This document shows positions 23,345 to 34,648 of a stretch of DNA of 64,000 bases, one piece after another. Both the position numbers and the translations under genes were made by a program. Source of the DNA: Silene latifolia (taxonomy: Eukaryota > Streptophyta > Magnoliopsida > Caryophyllales > Caryophyllaceae). The stretch is from NCBI RefSeq assembly GCF_048544455.1, contig NC_133536.1, positions 165,650,825 through 165,714,824 on the forward strand, given 5' to 3'. Below the pieces are notes generated by a model. That model was not told where the DNA came from. It was given only the letters and a program-made list of their open reading frames with translations, and searched no databases. The stretch's first letter is position 1; each line of letters begins with the position of its first letter.

Positions 23345-24669
23345 TGTAATACTCCGTATTTATGTCTTGGGGGGTACTCTATCGAGTAGCCCTTACTCTG
23401 TCGAGTAAGGGCAAGTTGCGAAGATAAATAGTTTCTGACCTGTTGGGCACTCGATCGAGTAGCTGGGGCACTCGATCGAGTAGGGGGGGTACTCGATCGA
23501 GTACCTTGGGTACTCGATCGAGTGTCCGGTTTATCGGGGGTTTTTCTCAGGTTTTGTTAATTACGCGATTAAGGTATTTAAACATATTCGTCTTTATTCT
23601 AAATCACTTTTTACAAAACCTAAAACCTGTTTAAGAGAGAAAGCAACTGGTTCTTCTTCCTAATCGCGTTCTTGACAATTCCCGGAGTTCAGACGGTCAG
23701 TTTGTATCGTAGTTCGCGTCGTTGGATTCCTTGCGTCGAGGGTAAGCTTCTAGCATAATTTTTATAATGTTTTGCTAGGTTTGGTCAAACCCTAATTTAG
23801 GGTTTGGGGGTTTTATGAGTAGTAAGTAATTGGTAGTCTTTATGTGTTATGTATGATAGGAGGAGAATTCGTAGAGGAGCCGTTTTGATACAAATTGTAG
23901 ATACCGTCTGCGTGTTGTGCTTTCCGGTAGGATTTCCTACTCGCATTAGTCCCATAATGGGATATTGGTGATGTGCTGTAGTTAGTTGTTTGATATGATG
24001 ATTGTGTTTGTGATTGTGATTGTGTTTGGTTTCTTTGGCTCTCGAGATGCGTTCTCGGCTGAGTGGGGTCACTTGCGGGAGTGATCTCACGCCCTAGTTT
24101 CGCCCTTCGTGGAACCCGCCACGAAAGGGGATGTGCACATTAATGGACGGGGTTATCGCTCGTACGATGAGCGGGGCTTAGGTGGGAACGGCAGTGCGGT
24201 CCCCCATCGGCGGGGGGTCCAAAGGACGATCGATATTGAGATGATGGGGGTTGGTGGTGTGTGTGTGTGTGTGATTTCAAATTGTTTTGTCTTATTATTG
24301 TTATCTATATTGATTGTGTGATTAGTCGACCCGGTGTTGTCTTGTAAAACTGCGGTGATCCATTCGGGGATGGTGAGCGGATAATGAGCAGTATAGAGAT
24401 GAGTACGGGGATAGGCGGGATGGCCACGACATGACGATAGAGTCTTCCGCTGTAGTTTAGCTTTATTTATATTTCAGTTGAGAACAGATAGTTTGGAATA
24501 ATGTATTGTACTTTCAGTTTGGTTTCGAGGATTGTATTCATCATTAACTATTTATAATAAATGTTGTTTCCGTTTTGTCTATTTGATTATCATACCTCGG
24601 GCGACCGAGATGGTGATGTCTTCATACCTGAGTGGTCCTGGTAAGGCACTTGGAGTATGGGGTGTTACA
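23345..24669 (+). repeat. 5' LTR of element D
   Basis: It is 1325 bp, starts TGTAATACTCCG and ends GGTGTTACA. It carries palindromes at 23449-23523, a TATA-like TATTTAAA at 23575-23582 and a short GT repeat near 24258. It differs from the 3' LTR at roughly 30 places by eye, many of them one- or two-base indels. Confidence 0.92.
23376..23523 (+). repeat. Phased palindromes in U3 of the D LTR
   Basis: Perfect ACTCGATCGAGT begins at 23449, 23470, 23491 and 23512, exactly 21 bp apart. Imperfect copies (ACTCTATCGAGT, ACTCTGTCGAGT) lie at 23376 and 23395. The last copy ends 52 bp before the TATA-like box. The 3' LTR has the same set at 30388, 30409, 30429 and 30450. Confidence 0.92.
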
Positions 24670-24671
24670 AA

Positions 24672-24682
24672 TGGTATCGAGC
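24672..24682 (+). promoter_or_regulatory. Primer binding site of element D (initiator tRNA-Met type)
   Basis: TGGTATCGAGC lies two bases inside the LTR. The usual chromovirus site begins TGGTATCAGAGC, complementary to initiator tRNA-Met. The copy here lacks the A of CAG, the same CAG-to-CG change seen throughout D. Confidence 0.8.
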
Positions 24683-25136
24683 GACGATCCCGAAACCCGT
24701 AACCAATGAACTTAATGAACATAGGGAGTCAATTAAAATGAACCCGGGGTAAAAGTTGTAGGAGCTAGTGCAAAGGCTTGGGAGACGTCCTAAAGTCGCG
24801 GGGGTCGCCCTACAACTTTGAACCGGTCACATGGAAACGTGTTTGTTGAGTCGTCTGTGTGTTTGTTTAACTTGTGCAACAAAGTGATGAAGTGTGTTGA
24901 TTGTTTGGTGTTGAAGTAGGAGGTTGAGCATGTGAAAGGAAATGATTATATGTTGAACATGTTAATGAGTGATAGCAAGTTGAATGATTTACGATGTGGC
25001 TTTTAATAGCATAATGAAATGATTTCGTAGTTAGTAGAAGATGCGTAGCATGTTTATGATGATATAATATGGTTTATAAATTTAGCATGTTAGTATATGA
25101 CGTAACATGCGGGTAGCTATTACGTATGGGTGGTAC

Positions 25137-25399
25137 TTGATCGAGTGAGGCTGACTCGATCGGGTAGGTTTTTGACGATTTTGAGTCCAGAATCGCGTTT
25201 TGGGGCACTCGATCGAGTAACTAGGGGTACTCGATCGAGTAGGGGGTCACTCGATCGAGTAGCCTAGATACTCGATCGAGTGGGTTAGAGATCAGAAGGT
25301 CTGTTTGGTTCTGGAGTTTGGGTACTCGATCGAGTACATGGGGGCACTCGATCGAGTAGCCCGTTACTCGATCGAGTGGGTTTGGATACTCGATCGAGT
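25137..25399 (+). repeat. Two runs of phased palindromes in the D leader
   Basis: Perfect ACTCGATCGAGT starts at 25207, 25229, 25249 and 25270, then 25324, 25346, 25366 and 25388, each run with spacings of 20-22 bp. Weaker copies lie near 25137 and 25154. The second run ends about 80 bp before the gag start, as in C. Confidence 0.9.
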
Positions 25400-25478
25400 A
25401 GGTGCTGGGCAACGCGTTTTCGTGTTTTGAGGTCTAGTACGTGTGTTTATGTTTATCCCTTTCTTGTATAGCTTCAAG

Positions 25479-26660
25479 ATGCCGCCCAAGAGAAATGCCT
25501 TGTATGCGAGAGCTGAGCTTATGACTACGGACGACATCGTCAAGATGTTAGAGCACCAGGACGCTCTTCCGAGACCCCAAGAGAGTGAATGAGGACAAGG
25601 ATAAGAGTAAGGAGAAGGAGGTTGACCATGCTAAAGTCAGCCTCTATATTGCGAGGTTTAATCCGAAGGAGTATAAGGGAGTTGAGGAGCCTAATCTTCT
25701 AGATAGTTGGGTGAGGGAGATGGAGAACATACTAGATTTAGTTCGTTGTCCCGATGAGATGAGAGTGGATCAGCCGCATTTTATCCGAGGGAGGCAAATG
25801 CAAGTGGTGGGACTCGGTGAAAGTGAGTGCCAAGGAGATATATACCAACCAGGGGTTACCCGCTATACCTTGGGAGGAGTTTCGTAGGGGTCATGTGAGG
25901 AAGGAGTTCGTACTAGAACACGTGAGGAGTAAGTTGAGAGAGGAGTTCGACAAGTTTAAGATGACTCGCCGAGATGTCTGTGGGTCGAGTACTACAGCGC
26001 TTCAATGAGAAGTCTAGGTATCTTTGAGGATATGGGTTTGAGTGAGGAGAATCTGGCTTTGAGGTTTGAGAGAGGGCTAACCACAAAAATTATGGATAAG
26101 TTACCCGTGGGAGTCCTTACGATGTGAAGGAAGCGTATGAGAGGGCCGGGAGGGAGAGGAGAGACTAGTGGAGATGGCTCAGGAGAGGTCAGGTGGAGAG
26201 AAGAGGAAGTCCGAGAGCGAGGGTGGTGGCCAATCTAATTTCAAGAAAGGCAACCACAATCAATCTAAGGGGTTTTCTTCGGGTCCGGGTTTAGTCTTTG
26301 GAACTTCCTTTGGGCGAGGTCGTGGGAGTGTGAGCAATAGCTGGGGAGTGACTGCTTTGGTTGTGGTGGCGTAGGCCACAAGTGACATGAGTGCACAAGT
26401 GCACCGGATCTTTCCGGAGACTGCGCGAGCTTCGCGAGCAACATGACCGGCGGGATCATGGCCAAACCGGGAGGTCAGAGCTACCAGAGTGGAGGCAACC
26501 GCAACGGCGGTAATTCTTATCAGAAGACACCGGCGAACAACAACAACAATCAAGGGTCGGGTGCTAAGCCGACCGCATCGCCCAAGATCAATCTTGTCCC
26601 GGAGGCGGGCGGAAGACCAAATGGCAAGTTGTTCATGATGGACAAGAAGGCGGTGAGGTA
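25479..26660 (+). pseudogene. Element D gag, multiple frameshifts as written
   Basis: The start ATG at 25479 matches that of C. Recognisable pieces are the N-terminus (to about 25575), the capsid (25585-25887 and 25817-26008) and a basic linker with the remains of the zinc knuckle (near 26340-26400). Frame breaks occur near 25575, 25785, 25885, 25975, 26020, 26125, 26155 and 26355. At most of these the C copy has CTG or CAG where D has CG or an extra base. The protein cannot be read through as written. Confidence 0.8.
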
Positions 26661-29600
26661 GATGCGCACGTTATCACCGGTACATTCCTTGTTAATGGTG
26701 TTCCTACGTTTGTTTTGTTTGATTCGGGGGCTTCTCAGTCGTTTGTGTCTTCGAGTCATGTAAAACAGTTGGGTTTGAAAGTATATGAGCCTGTTAGTGA
26801 GCGAGTTTCCATACCCTCGGGTGAGTCTGTATCGTGTGGGAGGTTGTTTAGAGATGTATCTTTGATAGTTGGGCAAGTCGATTTCCCTGTAGACTTGCTA
26901 GAGTTTCCTTTTAATGGTTTTGAGATGATAGATGGGATGGATTGGTTAGGAAAGTATAAAGCTAAGATAGACTGTCATCAAAAGAAAGTGTTCCTAAGAG
27001 GCCCTAAGGGTGTTAGTGTGTCTTACCGTGGGTTTCTAGTCAAACCCAAAGTTAAGTTGATTGCAGCTGTCACCTTGAAGTCGTATCTGAGGAAGGGATG
27101 TCCTCTGATTTTGTGCCATGTGAGAGATGACCGGATAGAGAGCCCTAGATTGACGAGATACCAAAGTGGTGGGAGAGTTTGCGATGTTTTTCCGAGAGGA
27201 GATTCCGGGTTGCCACCGAAGAGGGAGATAGATTTCACCGTTGAGTTGAAGCCGGGGACGGGGCCAATCTCTAAGGCACCATACCGTATGGGTCCTAAGG
27301 AGATGGAGGAGCTTAGGAAGCAATTGGATGATTTGATAGAGAAGGGATACATTAGACCAAGTGTATCGCCTTGGGAGCACCGTTCTTTTCGTGAAGAAGA
27401 AAGATGGGAGTTTGAGGTTGTGCATAGATTACAGAGAGTTGAACCGTGTGACGATAAAGAACAAGTATCCTTTGCCAAGGATAGATGACCTGTTTGATCG
27501 CCTGAGTGGTGCAACAGTCTTTTCTAAGATTGATTTGAGGTCGGGGTACCATCAGGTGAAGATTAGAGATGTGGACATACCGAAGACAGCTTTCACGTCG
27601 AGGTATGGCCATTATAAGTATGTGGTGATGCCATTTGGGTTGTCTAATGCGCCGCGTGTTTATGGATCCGATGAATAGGATCTTGAGACGCTTGGACCAT
27701 TCGTGGTGGTGTTTATCGATGATATCTTAGTCTACTCTAAGACTAAGGAGGAGCATGAGGAGCATCTGAGGATCGTGTTGCAGACCTTGAGGGATCATGA
27801 GTTGTATGCTAAGCTATCCAAGTGTGAGTTCTGGTTGGAGAAAGTTGTTTTCTGGGGCATGTAATCTCTAAAGATGGAGTAGCTGTGGATCCGGCGAAGA
27901 TAGAGGCAGTGACAAAGTGGGAAGCACCAAAGAATGTTGCTGAAGTGAGAAGTTTCTTGGGTTTAGCCGGATACTACGTGACGGTTCGTGAAAGATTTCT
28001 CCAAGATAGCTAGACCGATGACAAAGCGATGATGAGGAAAGAGAACAGTTTTCGTTGGGATGAGAGTTGTGAGACGGCGTTCCAAACATTAAAGGAGCGT
28101 TTGACCACAGCTCCTGTCCTCGCATTACCTGAGGGGAGCGAGAATTTCGAGGTTTATACGGATGCCTCGAAGAATGGGTTGGGGTGTGTGTTGATGCAGA
28201 ATGGTAAAGTGATTACCTATGCTTCTAGGCAGTTGAAGCCTTATGAGGAGAACTACCCTACTCATGATCTGGAGTTGGGTGCAGTGGTGTTTGCTCTCAA
28301 GATTTGGAGACATTACCTTTATGGAGCAATCTTTAAGGTATTTTCTGATCACAAGAGTCTCAAGTACATCTTCACGCAGAAGGAGTTGAACATGAGACAG
28401 AGGAGGTGGATGGAGTTGATTGGCGACTATGACATGGAAATAATCTACCATGAAGGGAAGGTCAATGTTGTAGCGATGCTTTGAGTAGGAAGAGTGTACA
28501 TTCCTTGTGTGTACGCTCTATCTTTGATGAGGCTAAGAGATGAGGTAGCGAGCTTTGGGATACATATGATGCGAAAGGAGATGCCATGGGTGATATGACA
28601 AACATATGGAGTTTTATGATGACATTCGGGATAAGCGTGGCTTTGGATCCTAAGATAGTGGAGTGGAGAGTTGGGGTAGAGAAAGGGACAAAGTGTCCCG
28701 CTTTTCCATTCATACGAGATGGTAGTTTGAGGTTTGATGGTAGGTGGTGTGTTCCTAATGACGAGGAGTTGAAAAAGACAATCATGACAGAAGCGCATTG
28801 CACACCATATTCAGTTCATCCGGGTGGAGACAAGCTTTACAAAGATTTGAAGAAAACGTTTTGGTGGCCTGGGATGAAGAAAGAGACTGAGTTTGTGTCC
28901 CGTTGTTTGACATGCGAGAGAGTTAAAGGGGAACAGAGAAGACCACAAGGTAAGGTTCAGTCTTTGGAGGTGCCCGAGTGGAAGTGGGAATCCATTTCCA
29001 TGGATTTCATTGTGGGTTTGCTGAAGAGTCAACAAGGTAACAATATGATTTGGGTGATAGTAGATCGTCGACCAAGTCGCTCACTTTGTTCCAATGAAAG
29101 ATACATGGACTAAGGCACAATTGGCTATGGCCTATCGAAAGAACGTCTTTGAAGTTGCATGGAGTCCCTAAGGACATAGTGTCCGACAGAGATGCGAGGT
29201 TTATATCGAGGTTTTGGAAGGAGTTGCAGGAATCGTTGGGAACACTTTGAAGATGAGTACGATTTCATCCTGCGACGATGGGCGACGAGAGAACAATCAA
29301 GACTCTTGAGGATATGTTGCGAGCTTGTGTGATGGATTTTGGTGGTAGCCGGGAGCAGAGGTTGGACTTGATAGAATTTTCTTACAACAACAAACTATCA
29401 CACCAAGATAGGTATGGCACCGTTTGAGGCTTTGTATGGGAGGAGATGTAGGAGTCCGATCTGTTGGGACGATAGTCTTTGAGACAAAGTGGTTTTAGGA
29501 CCAGAGATGGTGCATGAGATGGTGGAACAGATTAAGATGATCGGGGAACGGATGAGAGCAGCCCGGGATCGACAAAAGAGTTATGCGATCTACATCGTCG

Positions 29601-30059
29601 GGATATAGAGTTTCGGGTTGGGGACAAGGTTCTTCTGAAAGTGTCTCCTATGCGCGGAGTTATGAGATTTGGGAAGAAAGGCAAGCTAAGTCAGAAGTTT
29701 ATAGGGCCTTATGAGATCTTAGAGCGAGTTGGGGAAGTTGCTTATCGTTTGGCTTTACCGGCTGCGTTGGAGAGAGTACATAATGTGTTTCATGTATCGC
29801 AGCTGCGGAAGTATGTGAGTGACCCGTCACATGTGTTGGAGGCAGAGAGCTTAGAGCTGGATGAGTCTTTATCATATCTTGAGGTACCTAAGCAGATCCT
29901 AGACCGAAAGGTTAGAAAGACCAGGAGTGGTGAGACAGTTTTGCTTAAGATCCTTTGGTCTAACCACGAGACCGAGGAAGCTACATGGGAGGCAGAGGAT
30001 ATCATGAAGGAGCGTTACCCCTTTCTTTTTGATCAGGTATGTGTGGTTACGGGGACGTA
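26661..30059 (+). pseudogene. Element D protease-pol (PR, RT, RNase H, integrase, chromodomain-like end), frameshifted
   Basis: Pieces in order: protease with DSGASQSF (26715 on); pre-RT; reverse transcriptase (27361-27678, then FIDD near 27715); RNase H with [10 protein letters not shown] (28029-28484); integrase H2C2 finger (28795-28920) and core (SMDFIVGL near 29000, then broken); a C-terminal domain (29641-30060) with ILWSNHETEEATWE, a chromodomain-like signature. The breaks fall near 27160, 27385, 27655, 27690, 27855, 27975, 28020, 28475, 28520, 29065, 29140-29300 and 29590. Most are CAG/CTG sites in the related element C. Confidence 0.82.
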
Positions 30060-30245
30060 ACCTTGTTTCTTTTAGGGGGGTAGGAGATGATCGCGAGCAG
30101 TTTTTAAGAGTTTTATGCACCTTTTTGTATGTTGCGTCGGTAGGTTGTCGGGATGAGTTGGGTAAGTAACGTGTTTTATGTTGAGTTTGTGTTTTGGTTG
30201 TTGAGTCGGTAATGTTTTGGAGTACCTTTGTTTTAGTAGTGGGTT

Positions 30246-30283
30246 GAACTTCGGGGACGAAGTTCTTTTTAAGGAGGGAAGAC
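30246..30283 (+). promoter_or_regulatory. Hairpin and polypurine tract of element D
   Basis: GAACTTCGGGGACGAAGTTC (30246-30265) forms a 7-bp stem with loop GGGGAC. AAGGAGGGAAGAC follows, and the 3' LTR starts at 30284, 18 nt after the hairpin. Confidence 0.88.
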
Positions 30284-31619
30284 TGTAATACTCCGTATTT
30301 ATGTCTTGGGGGGTACTCTATCGAGTAGCCCTTACTCTGTCGAGTAAGGGCAAGTTGCGAAGATAAATAGTTTCTAATCTGTTGGGCACTCGATCGAGTA
30401 GCTGGGGCACTCGATCGAGTAGGGGGGTACTCGATCGAGTACCTTGGGTACTCGATCGAGTGTCCGGTTTTACGGGGAAGTTTTCTCGGGTTTTGTTAAT
30501 TACGCGATTAAGGTATTTAAACCAATTCGTCTTTATTCTAAATCACTTTTTACAAAACCTAAAACCTGTTTAAGAGAGAAAGCAACTGGTTCTTCTTCCT
30601 AATCGCGTTCTTGACAATTCCCGGAGTTCAGACGGTCAGTTTGTATCGTAGTTCGCGTCGTTGGATTCCTTGCGTCGAGGGTAAGCTTCTAGCATAATTT
30701 TTATTATGTTTTGCTAGGTTTGGTCAAACCCTAATTTAGGGTTTGGGGGTTTTATGAGTAGTAAGTAATTGGTAGTCTTTATGTGTTATGTATGATAGGA
30801 GGAGAATTCGTAGAGGAGCCGTTTTGATACAAATTGTAGATACCGTCTGCGTGTTGTGCTTTCCAGGTAGGATTTCCTACTCGGTATTAGTCCCATAATG
30901 GGATATTGGTGATGTCTTTGTAGTTAGTTATTTGATATGATGATTGTGTTTGTGATTGTGATTGTGTTTGGTTTCTTTGGCTCTCGAGATGCGTTCTCGG
31001 CTGAGTGGGGTCACTTGCGGGAGTGATCTCACGCCCTAGTTTCGCCCTTCGTGGAACCCGCCACGAAAGGGGATGTGCACATTAATGGACGGGGTTATCG
31101 CTCGTACGATGAGCGGGGCTTAGGTGGGAACGGTGCGGTCCCCCCATCGGCGTGGGCTGGTCCAATGGGACGGTCGATATTGAGATGATGGGGGTTGGTG
31201 GTGTGTGTGTGTGTGTGATTCAAATTGTCTGTTTGTCTTATTATTGTTATCTATATTGATTGTGTGATTAGTACGACCCGGTGTTGTCTTGTAAAATCTG
31301 CGGTGATCCATTCGGGGATGGTGAGCAGATATTTGAGCAGTATAGAGATGAGTACGGGGATAGCTGGGATGGCCACGACATGACGATAGAGTCTTCCGCT
31401 GTAGTTTAGCTTTATTTACATTTCAGTTGAGAACAGATAGTTTGGAATAATGTATTGTACTTTCAGTTTGGTTTCGAGGATTGTATTCATCATTAACTAT
31501 TTATAATAAATGTTGTTTCCGTTTTGTCTATTTGATTATCATACCTCGGGCGACCGAGATGGTGATGTCTTCATACCTGAGTGGTCCTGGTAAGGCACTT
31601 GGAGTATGGGGGTGTTACA
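30284..31619 (+). repeat. 3' LTR of element D
   Basis: It is 1336 bp, begins TGTAATACTCCG and ends GGTGTTACA, and is followed by the target duplication ACAAT. Several differences from the 5' copy have the form GCTG versus CTTTG (for example GATGTGCTGTAG versus GATGTCTTTGTAG). Confidence 0.92.
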
Positions 31620-31624
31620 ACAAT

Positions 31625-34410
31625 CTCTAAGGCACCGTACCGTATGGGTCCTAAGGAGTTGGAGGAGCTGAAGAAGCAGCTGGATGATCTGATTTAGAAG
31701 GGATGCATTACACCTAATGTATCATCGTGGGGAGCACCAGTCTTGTTTGTGAAGAAGAAAGATGGGAGCTTGAGGTTATGCATCGATTATAGAGAGCTGA
31801 ATAGAGTTAAAGTGAAGAACAAGTATCCTTTACCAAGGATAGATGATTTGTTTGATCAGTTGAACGGTACAACGGTCTTTTCTAAGATTTATTTAAGGTC
31901 GGGTTACCATCAGGTGAAGATTCGGGAAGAGGACATACCGAAGACAGGTTTTACATCGAGGTATGGTCACTATGAGTATGTTGTGATGCCGTTTGGGTTG
32001 TCTAATGCACCTGCAGTGTTTATGGATTTGATGAATCGGGTCTTCCGTCAGTTCTTGGATTGGTTTGTTGTTGTCTTTATCGATGATATCTTAGTCTTTT
32101 CTAAGACTAAGGAGGAGCATGAGGAGAATTTGAGGATAGTGTTGCAGACTTTTCGAGAAAATCAGTTGTATGCAAAGTTGTCTAAGTGTGAGTTCTGGTT
32201 AGAGGAAGTTGCTTTTCTGGGGCATGTGATTTCAAAGAAGGGTGTAGTTGTGGATCCTGCAAAGATTGAGGCGGTTACTAAGCGGGAAGCACCAAAGAAT
32301 GTGGTAGAGATCAGGAGTTTCTTGGGTATGGCAGGGTACTATAGATGGTTCGTGAAAGATTTCTCCAAGATAGCCAGACCTATGACAACTCTGATGAGGA
32401 AAGAGAACAGGTTTCGTCGGGACGAAAGTTGTGAGAGGGCGTTCCAGACACTAAAGGAGCATTTGACCACAGCTCCAATCTTAGCATTACCTGAAGGGAG
32501 TGAGAACTTTGAGGTGTATACCGATACTTCAAAGAATGGGTTGGGTTGTGTGTTGATGCAGAATGGGAAAGTGATTGCCTATGCTTCTAGGCAATTAAAG
32601 CCTTATGAGGAGAAATATCTGACAAATGATCTAGAGTTAGGTGCGGTTGTGTTTGCTCTCAAGATTTGGAGGCACTACCTTTATGGGGCGACCTTTAAGG
32701 TGTTTTCAGATCACAAGAGTCTCAAGTACATCTTCACTCAAAAGGAGTTGAACATGAGACAGAGGAAGTGGATGGAGCTGATTGGGGATTATGACATGGA
32801 TATTATATATCATGAAGGGAAAGCTAATGTGGTTGCAGATGCCTTAAGCAGGAAGAGTGTGCATTCTCTATGCACAGCTATGTCTTTGATGAGGTTAAGA
32901 GATGAGGTGGGGAAGATGGGAATACATATGATCCAGAAAGGGGATGCTAGAGGGGATTTGACAGTGGAGCCAGACCTTTATGATGACATTCGCAGGAAAC
33001 AGGCTTTGGATCCCAAGATTGAGGAGTGGAGAGCTGGAGTAGAGAAAGGGACAGTGTCTAGATTCTCTATTCATACAGATGGTAGTGTGAGATTTGATGG
33101 GAGATGGTGTGTTCCTTGTGATGAGGAGTTGAAGAGGATAATCATGACAGAGGCTCATTGCACACGATATTCGGTACATCCAGGCGGTGACAAGTTATAC
33201 AAAGATTTGAAGCAGACTTTCTGGTGGCCTGGGATGAAGAAGGAAACAGCAGAGTTTGTGACTCGTTGTTTGACATGTTAGAGAGTGAAAGAGGAGCAAC
33301 GACGACCACAAGGTAAGATTCAGTCTCTTGAGGTACCTGAGTGTAATGGGAGTCCATTTCTATGGATTTTATAGTGGGTTTGCCGAGGAGTCAACATGGT
33401 AATAACATGATATGGGTTATAGTTGACCGACTGACTAAGTCAGCTCACTTTGTGCCGATGAACGATAATTGGACCAAGATACAGTTGGCTTTGTCTTATA
33501 GGAAGCATGTGGTTCATTTTCATGGGGTGCCTAAGGATATAGTGTCCGATAGAGATGCGAGGTTCATATCACGATTTTGGAAAGAGTTGCAGAAAATGGT
33601 GGGAACTACTTTGAAGATGAGTACTGCATTTCATCCTGCGACAGATGACCAGACAAAGAGGACCATCAAGACTTTAGAGGACATGTTGCGAGCTTGTGTT
33701 ATGGATTTTGGTGGTAGCTGGGAGCAGAGTTTAGATTTGATTGAGTTTTCTTACAACAACAGCTATCACACGAGTATAGGTATGGCACCGTTTGAGGCAT
33801 TGTATGGGAGGAGATGTAGGAGTCCGATTTGCTGGGATGATAGTGCTGAGTCAGGTGTTTTGGGACCACAGATGGTACAGGAGATGGTTGAACAGGTTAA
33901 GCTGATTAGGCAAAGGATGAAAGCGGCCCAGGATCGACAAAAGAGTTATGCAAATCTACATCGTCGTGACATAGAGTTTCAGGTTGGGGACAAGGTTCTT
34001 TTGAAAGTGTCTCCTATGCGTGGGGTCATGAGATTTGGTAAGAAAGGGAAGCTGAGCCAGAAGTTTATCGGACCTTATGAGATTTTGGATCGTGTGGGTG
34101 AGGTTGCTTATCGGTTAGCTTTACCAGGTGCTTTGGATAGAGTGCATAATGTGTTTCATATGTCTCAGCTGTGGAAGTATGTTAGTGATCCATCACATGT
34201 GTTAGAGGTTGAGAACATCGAGCTGGATGAGTCCTTGTCTTATCTTGAGGTGCCCAAATAGATTCTTGATCATAAAGTTAGGAAAACTGGACATGGGGAG
34301 ACAATGTTGCTTAAGGTTCTTTGGTCTAACCATGAGGTTGAGGAGGCTACTTGGGAGGCGGAAGAGTCTATGAGGGAGCGGTATCCGTCTCTTTTTTATC
34401 AGGTATGTGT
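31625..34410 (+). pseudogene. Element C pol: RT, RNase H, integrase and chromodomain-like end, four visible breaks
   Basis: After the D insertion the frame resumes. A TAG near 31695 precedes a long frame, 31743-33281, holding reverse transcriptase with FIDD, RNase H and the integrase zinc finger, ending in TAG just after CLTC. A frameshift near 33345 leads to 33362-34261, the integrase core: SMDFIVGL, SDRDARF, then TDDQTKRT. In this family the last motif normally has Glu where this copy has Lys, so the catalytic triad is broken. A final TAG at 34259 precedes a chromodomain-like end (EEATWEAEE). C is therefore unlikely to be active. Confidence 0.87.
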
Positions 34411-34610
34411 GGTTACGGGGACGTAACCATGTTTCTTTTAGGGGGGTAGGAGATGGTCGCATAGAGTTTTTGTATGTTTTATGTTGGTTTTAGTACAATT
34501 AGTAGTTGCTTTGAGTCGGTTTGGGGTGTTGGTTGGGAGTTTTGTTTCGAGTTTTGGTTATGTTGTTATGTCGGAGTGGTGTTAGTGTGTTTTGTTTTTG
34601 TTTGTGGTTT

Positions 34611-34648
34611 GAACTTCGAGGACGAAGTGCTTTTTAAGAAGGGAAGAC
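34611..34648 (+). promoter_or_regulatory. Hairpin and polypurine tract of element C
   Basis: GAACTTCGAGGACGAAGTGC (34611-34630) is the counterpart of the D hairpin with one stem mismatch. AAGAAGGGAAGAC follows, then the LTR at 34649, 18 nt after the hairpin. Confidence 0.85.

Larger units (their letters stand above)
23345..31619 (+). mobile_element. Element D: Tekay-like chromovirus inserted in element C
   Basis: It is complete in structure: 5' LTR 23345-24669, initiator-Met primer site, 5' leader, gag, protease, RT, RNase H, integrase, chromodomain-like end, hairpin plus polypurine tract, and 3' LTR 30284-31619. The target duplication is ACAAT at 23340-23344 and 31620-31624. Joining the flanks restores the reading of C across protease to RT. 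D and C are close relatives over gag-pol. The coding region has many small frameshifts, mostly at CAG/CTG sites, which may not be biological. Confidence 0.93.

Noticed and set aside
23345-24669. D LTR as an independent solo LTR.
   Set aside because: A second copy at 30284-31619, matching target duplications and internal gag-pol show that it is the 5' LTR of a complete element.
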